DNA from: Protopterus annectens
Lineage: Eukaryota > Chordata > Ceratodontiformes > Protopteridae
Reading direction: 5' to 3'
Length of the DNA: 64,000 bases
Assembly: GCF_019279795.1 (NCBI RefSeq)
Contig: NC_056732.1
Location: forward strand, 1,073,767,540 to 1,073,831,539
A program made the position numbers and the translations under genes. The notes beneath the pieces are model-generated. The model had not been told where the DNA came from. It searched no databases and saw only the letters and a list, made by a program, of their open reading frames with translations. Positions 59,325-64,000 of this stretch are shown piece after piece. The first letter of the stretch is position 1. Each line of letters begins with the position of its first letter.

Positions 59325-59760
59325 TCTTAGAGGCATCCTAGGATTGGGTCTATATTATATTCTCGAACAGGCATTCCTTCGAATGCCTTTTCATCATCCC
59401 TTAAAACACAAACTGTCATAACAGTGAACGGCTGCATCAGTGATTTCTTTCCCTAAAAAGAAGAACACATCACTACAAACATTACAAAGTGCGGGACTCT
59501 TTCCCCCCCCCACACCCCCCAACATGGGGGACTGTGCCCCCACGTCCCGTTAACTATATATACCAACTCTGAGATTGCACTACAGTGGGGAAAATGGCAA
59601 ACTAAGAAGGCTGGCCAAGCGATTTCTTTCCCAGGGAAAGAAATTACTGATGTGGCCGTTCCCTGTTATGACCGTTCGCATTTTAGGAGTCGATGAAAAG
59701 GCATTCGATGGAACGCCTCTTCGGGGACATAATATAGATCCCCTAGGATTTGGGTGGACT
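59325..59760. repeat. Inverted repeat with a C-rich loop
   Basis: 59325-59460 and 59628-59760 are inverted copies: gaaaaggcattcgatggaac pairs with the left arm near 59375-59395, and ggaaagaaattactgatg with the end of the left arm. The loop of about 165 bp has a C-run (59502-59520). It could be part of the DIRS right end or a separate foldback. Confidence 0.6.
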
Positions 59761-60107
59761 CCCAGGCCCTTTCCCTCATTCAGGACCCTAGGCCTCCTTT
59801 GTCCATGCTGCCTTAAGAGATCCACACTTTCGTAATGACTGCCATGGTTGTCTCCAAGGAGAATGCCGTGGTATGAGCCCCTGTGTTTTAAGGGGTTGTA
59901 CTTTGATCTCTGAGGTACAAGAAAGAACTAAATATGGCATGATCTTTTATACTGGGTTTGTACAGATGTCCCAAGGAAGGTGGGATTGCTAAAGAGGATA
60001 ATAGCTGTTATAACTGCTTCTTTAGCCCCATTGATGTCATCAGTTCACATGTTTGGCAGTCACCATAATGCCTGAAAGGTCATACAGAACAAGGTACCCC
60101 CCCCAGT

Positions 60108-60232
60108 CACCCAATTACTGCCCTACACCTGTGCTGTGATTTGCCAGTTGCTGCCCTACCTGTGCTGTGATTTGCCAAGTTGCTACTCTGCCTGTGCTGG
60201 GATTTGCCTAGTGGCTGCCCTACCTGTTCTCC
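60108..60232 (+). repeat. Minisatellite, about four units of 31-33 bp
   Basis: The unit contains tgccctacctgtgctg followed by tgatttgcc; four copies with small changes. A short tract, probably polymorphic. Confidence 0.85.
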
Positions 60233-62690
60233 ATTAGCTCATTTGAACATCATATAAGGCAAGAGTCAGGCACTCCTGGGTGGAGTGACAGCTCTCTGGC
60301 CCACTTATTCCCATCAGGAAAGCTCCAGGTGGTAGGGAGGGGGCCAGTCTGCCAGTTCCATGGACTTCCCTGAATCCCATTCTCGCAAGCAGTTTGCAGG
60401 TTCCACAGTTGTTGCCAGATATCTCCCTGGTTAAGTAATGCACTTCTCATCCAGCACAGGACTGCTAGTCTCTTCCAGTAGATTTTATCAGTGCATTGAG
60501 CTGGAACACCCTTCTTCTCCTCACAAGGGTTGAGCTGGCATCTCCTTCTGCCTTGCCTTTCCACTGCCTGTGATGCTTAGTGAATATGGGTTGCCTCATC
60601 CTTCTATGCCTTGGGGCAGTGTTTATAAGTAGCAAAGCTTTTTATGGAAATATAATCTGTTTTAGTGCTACAAAGCCACATTATAGAGTTATTTGGGAGA
60701 TTACAGTGTTGGCATTAGTATGTGCTGTATATTTCCCTTTCTTCACCACTGTATGAACTCAAAAATTTAAATTTCCTTTTTTATTGCACATTGTGTTTGT
60801 GTCGGTGCGTGTGTGTGTACACACACCAGCATCAGAAATTTGCCCTTTTCCCCACTGTAGTACAATCTCATAGTAAGTATATACAGTTGGGAGGTGTGCG
60901 GGTACAGCTCCGTACTTGGGTGGGTTTAAAATACTGTGCTTTGTGGGATGGTCCGAATGCTGGTCAATTCAATACTTTCCCTGGGAAAGTAATTTGTTAA
61001 ACTGAACATTCGCGGAAGTGAATGTTCAAAGTTTAAGGTTCGATGTACAAAGTTTCACAGTAATGAACCTTCAATAAAAAGACATAGACTCATGTCCACA
61101 GAACAGGAATTAAAGAAAGGAGAGACGGTAGCTTTAATGAAACTCATTTTGAATGGAAGCTGCCACAAGATAGATAGGAGACTATTTGAGAGTTTAAAAA
61201 CTACAGCCGAGTTCATATAATCAGTTAAGAGTTTAGTGTGTACCATGTGATGTGGTGGCAGCTAAAGAACATTTAATGCTGACAAGCTGTAGTTCAATCA
61301 TTTAAGGTACTAAAGGAATTGAGGCCAGTTCAAGGACTGGAGTGAGAAAGATTCATGAGCTCTGGAAGCATAGCCCACATTAAATCTTGCTATTCTGTTG
61401 CAGGATTCCTCAAGAGGGGACAACAAATACAGTGAAGATGGAAGCCAGGCTGTAGAGGTGCAGTTTGGAAGAAGTCCTCCTCTAGACGAGCGTCCTGTAG
61501 CTTAGTTGATCAAAAATTGGTTGTGTGTAGAAGTCCTAGCCTTTGATTAGCTTTCAGTAGCCATTGTGACATGTACATCAAATTTCAGATGTTGAGCTTG
61601 AAAGTATAAAATCCAGTGGTACATGCAGAGACTGAATGAAGAAAACATGTGGCCTGGGTGTGGTTGTATTTAAGATACGACCTGATTCTGAAATGCAGTA
61701 CTGAATCTTGTTGAAGTGCATTTGGAGATGAGCATATGATAATATTGTATTATTTTGGCAAGACCACAGTTCTTAGGTGTGCCATTCTCAAAGACGGTGA
61801 AGTGCAGTGATACCCTGAGTCAGTCTGATAGCAACATTTTGCCTGTTTCAGAATTTGTTGCCTGCTGTAAAGAGAGCTGGTGAACCAGCAGAGTGCAGAA
61901 TTTGAGAACACACACATGGCACAGAGGGCTTTTTTTTCCATGACCCAGACAAAAACTTTGATGGTAATCTACAAGGATATTTTATTTAAAAAGATAGACA
62001 GTTGAGTTTGAGACGGATGCATTTTCAAGGACCTTTGAGAGTGCAAACATGATGGAAATTGGGAAGAAATTACTAAGCTGGCAAGATGAGCTATCGTTTT
62101 GTAGAGTTGATGTCATGACTGTTTTCCAGGTTTGTAGGAGATGTGCGTTCTTGAATAGAGTGGGTGATAATGATAGGAGACTTGGAATGCGAGAGGATTT
62201 GCAGCTATTTTTAGATATTCCATAGTAAACAAGTGAGATGCAAGAAAAGAAGGCTTCAGGTTTTTATTAATTTCTGAACAATCTGAACAGAAGAGGAAGG
62301 TAATTTTAAAAATGGAGAGGTGCCATAGTGTGATCGTTGAGGAAAAGTAACAGATGAATTGACAGAACTGGGGGACATGTAGTGAGAAAGAAGTTGAAAT
62401 AAATTGTTCAGGATGATAGCACTAATAGTAATAGTGACTGGAGTATTTAGTCAGTGTTATAAGTTTGGCTTGTATCTTTAGGTACGCATAGGTATGCGTG
62501 GTTTATGTATAATTAATCTGTTGAATTTATTCCACATACATATTAGAACTTTGCATTTTTTAAATTATGGGTATATCAACCTACTTAAATTATTATTTTA
62601 TAATGGCTGGAGATTAATTACATGTGCTTGTTAAATTAGTGTTTGGCAGTCCTTTGTTTAACAAGCTTTATAAGAGTATGTGTGTTTTTG
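60233..62690. other. No recognisable gene
   Basis: No support for coding exons or named repeats. A short GTGTGTGTACACACAC palindromic stretch lies near 60808. Confidence 0.5.
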
Positions 62691-62885
62691 ACTTCTGGTA
62701 GTTGGCAAAGAGGATTCAAACTGTGAGGTGGTAACAAGGCACATGCTGGGGTACAGGGCTTGATTCCCTCAGTCTTCATACAAGACAATGCTTTGCTGAA
62801 ATTGGTAATTTGGGCTAGGCATGTTGATTAGCTCCCGGACTGCATCCATAGCAACGACCTATGAACTGATAAATAATAGTAGCAG
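62690..62885 (+). mobile_element. tRNA-derived SINE, diverged
   Basis: An A-box-like tggtaacaaggcac and a B-box-like GGCTTGATTCCC (near 62757) sit about 45 bp apart. Further on are tttgggctaggc, as in the SINE at 31222, and a gacctatgaactg end. Same family as that SINE but older. Confidence 0.5.
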
Positions 62886-63849
62886 CAGAATAGAGTAATA
62901 GCATTAGTTTATGGGGACTGATACAATGAATTGTCTTGGCCTTGCCTGTGTTATAAACGTTTTATGTAGAATTTGAAAATGTCTTTCAAGTTTTATAAGT
63001 TGAATTGGTTTTTGTAAAGTGTTGACTTTAATCTGTTTCTTAGTTTTTTAAACTTTTGGAAGTTCTCAGTTGATCTTGCTAGGTAGCATATTGTTAATGT
63101 TTTACCTTGTTTGGTTGTACTTTAACATCATATGTGATCCATGGAAGGGAGTGAAATTTTGCTTGCTTATACTCAAAAAGGACACAAACAATTACGGACT
63201 ATTATATATTGTTTGCTAAGTCAAGAACATGAAAGTAGAGTGTGGATGACGATACGAGTCAAGGGTGAAACTCCATTTTGTGTTAAAATTGCTGAAAACT
63301 ATTGGCTTGCTTCTTACATTGGTAGTGTTACCTGAAAAGAAGTCCTTTGCTGTTCTTTTTGGGGAATCTAGATGGATGTGTGGACAACCTAGAGTTAGGT
63401 TTCTATTTTGTTGATTTTTTACAGGTATGAGAAGAGAGTCTGTTTGCTCAGAAGAGGCACTTGAGTATAATATAATGAACAAGATCTTAATTGGGGTAAA
63501 TGATTGCATACTTCCACTGCCTTTGCTTTGTTTGTCATGACCAAGCATGCTGTAATAGCGAACATGTCATTTTTAAGAATTTAACCAGCAGTGACAAAGA
63601 GTGGTCTTATTACAAATATTGCAGGATTTTATGTGGGCAGTTTCAGGGGCTTTGTAATAATTCCATGCTGCATCATGAGTCAGTACTGTCATATTGTTAA
63701 AGATGTGACCGTAATTGTGGTGAATGTTGCTGCATCTTGGTATGTCTTTGTTTTTGTGAAGAACATTGTTATATTTGTAGTAATATTTTTAATGTATTAA
63801 AGTCTTTATTGTACTAGTTGGATAGAAATATTTTTTTTTCTTCTGAAAG

Positions 63850-63917
63850 ACTGCAAGCTGAGTTGGAAAAAGTGTTTAGCAAGAAAGAACGCAAGTGGAG
63901 CAGTCAGTCAGCAAAAA
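63850..63917 (+). other. Exon-like segment, unproven
   Basis: A T-rich tract and AG (63848-63849) precede an open, lysine- and glutamate-rich segment (RLQAELEKVFSKKERKW) followed by GTAAGG at 63918. The translation looks like an amphipathic helix. There is no family match and no neighbour exon, and the position is inside or beyond MYD88 intron 4. Chance is a fair alternative. Confidence 0.2.
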
Positions 63918-64000
63918 GTAAGGTGCTGTCCTCTTGATAGTTAATCAAGGAGAATGTGAGGAATTAGCAATTTGAAGAACACTGACCAGCAACGCAGAGG

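Larger units (their letters stand above)
51735..59850 (+). mobile_element. Decayed DIRS element split by nested insertions
   Basis: RT, RNase H and MT-like parts lie at 51735-54185, and recombinase, internal complementary region and a possible right end at 58285-59850. A 250-bp palindrome (53720-53971) and a CR1 fragment carrying PLE 2 (about 54186-58285) separate them. Domain order across the gaps is that of DIRS copies 1 and 2. Gag and the left repeat were not found. Confidence 0.7.

Overview
The window looks like intronic and intergenic DNA from a vertebrate with a large, transposon-swollen genome. The only host gene I recognise is MYD88, on the + strand, as two internal TIR-domain exons: 43294-43474 and 50212-50303. 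They are separated by a 6.7 kb intron. I did not see the upstream exons (death domain, hinge) or the last TIR exon. The repeat mix (DIRS, Penelope-like, CR1, L2, an L1-clade LINE, Ty3/gypsy, tRNA-SINEs and a repeat familiar from fish genomes) fits a lungfish or another large-genome fish or amphibian. The species is inference only.

Layout. 1-2.3 kb: L1-clade LINE on the minus strand. 2.3-7.8 kb: DIRS copy 1, with inverted terminal repeats (ITRs), gag, RT/RNase H/MT, tyrosine recombinase and an internal complementary region. 8-12.6 kb: microsatellites, a SINE-like repeat and a gypsy protease fragment. 12.6-16.7 kb: L2-type LINE carrying a 2A-like motif. 17.5-18.7 kb: gypsy integrase. 19.6-23.3 kb: CR1 LINE with SGNH-esterase ORF1 and EN-RT ORF2. 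23.3-25.5 kb: second L2-type copy, minus strand. 25.5-26.4 kb: CR1 and gypsy RT fragments. 28.6-33.1 kb: Penelope-like element (PLE 1) with tandem terminal repeats and a SINE inside its RT. 34.5-40.06 kb: DIRS copy 2. 40.5-42.1 kb: decayed DIRS gag, minus strand. 42.4-43.05 kb: a retroposed fish-type repeat and a MITE. 43.3-50.3 kb: the MYD88 exons with CR1 and DIRS relics between them. 51.7-59.9 kb: a decayed DIRS element holding a small palindrome and a CR1 fragment, which itself holds a head-to-head Penelope palindrome (PLE 2). 59.9-64 kb: mostly featureless, with a minisatellite and a SINE.

Most distinctive points. (1) MYD88 intron 3 must use a GC donor, because exon phase and a nearby stop leave no GT alternative. 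(2) PLE 2 is a 3.7 kb palindrome of two outward-facing partial copies bounded by one 15-bp target duplication, so it probably inserted as a unit. (3) Three Penelope-related units carry hammerhead-like cores (CUGANGA, stem II, GAAA, short stem III, NUH), and stem I pairing is visible in the palindromic ones. (4) The two long DIRS copies keep both ITRs and the internal complementary region, and copy 2 has a right-end-like sequence joined to its left end.

Nearly all element ORFs are broken by stops and frameshifts. The clearest exception is a 363-codon open frame with a GIY-YIG domain in PLE 2. All calls come from reading the sequence and translations; no database search was run, and element boundaries are approximate unless a duplication is cited.
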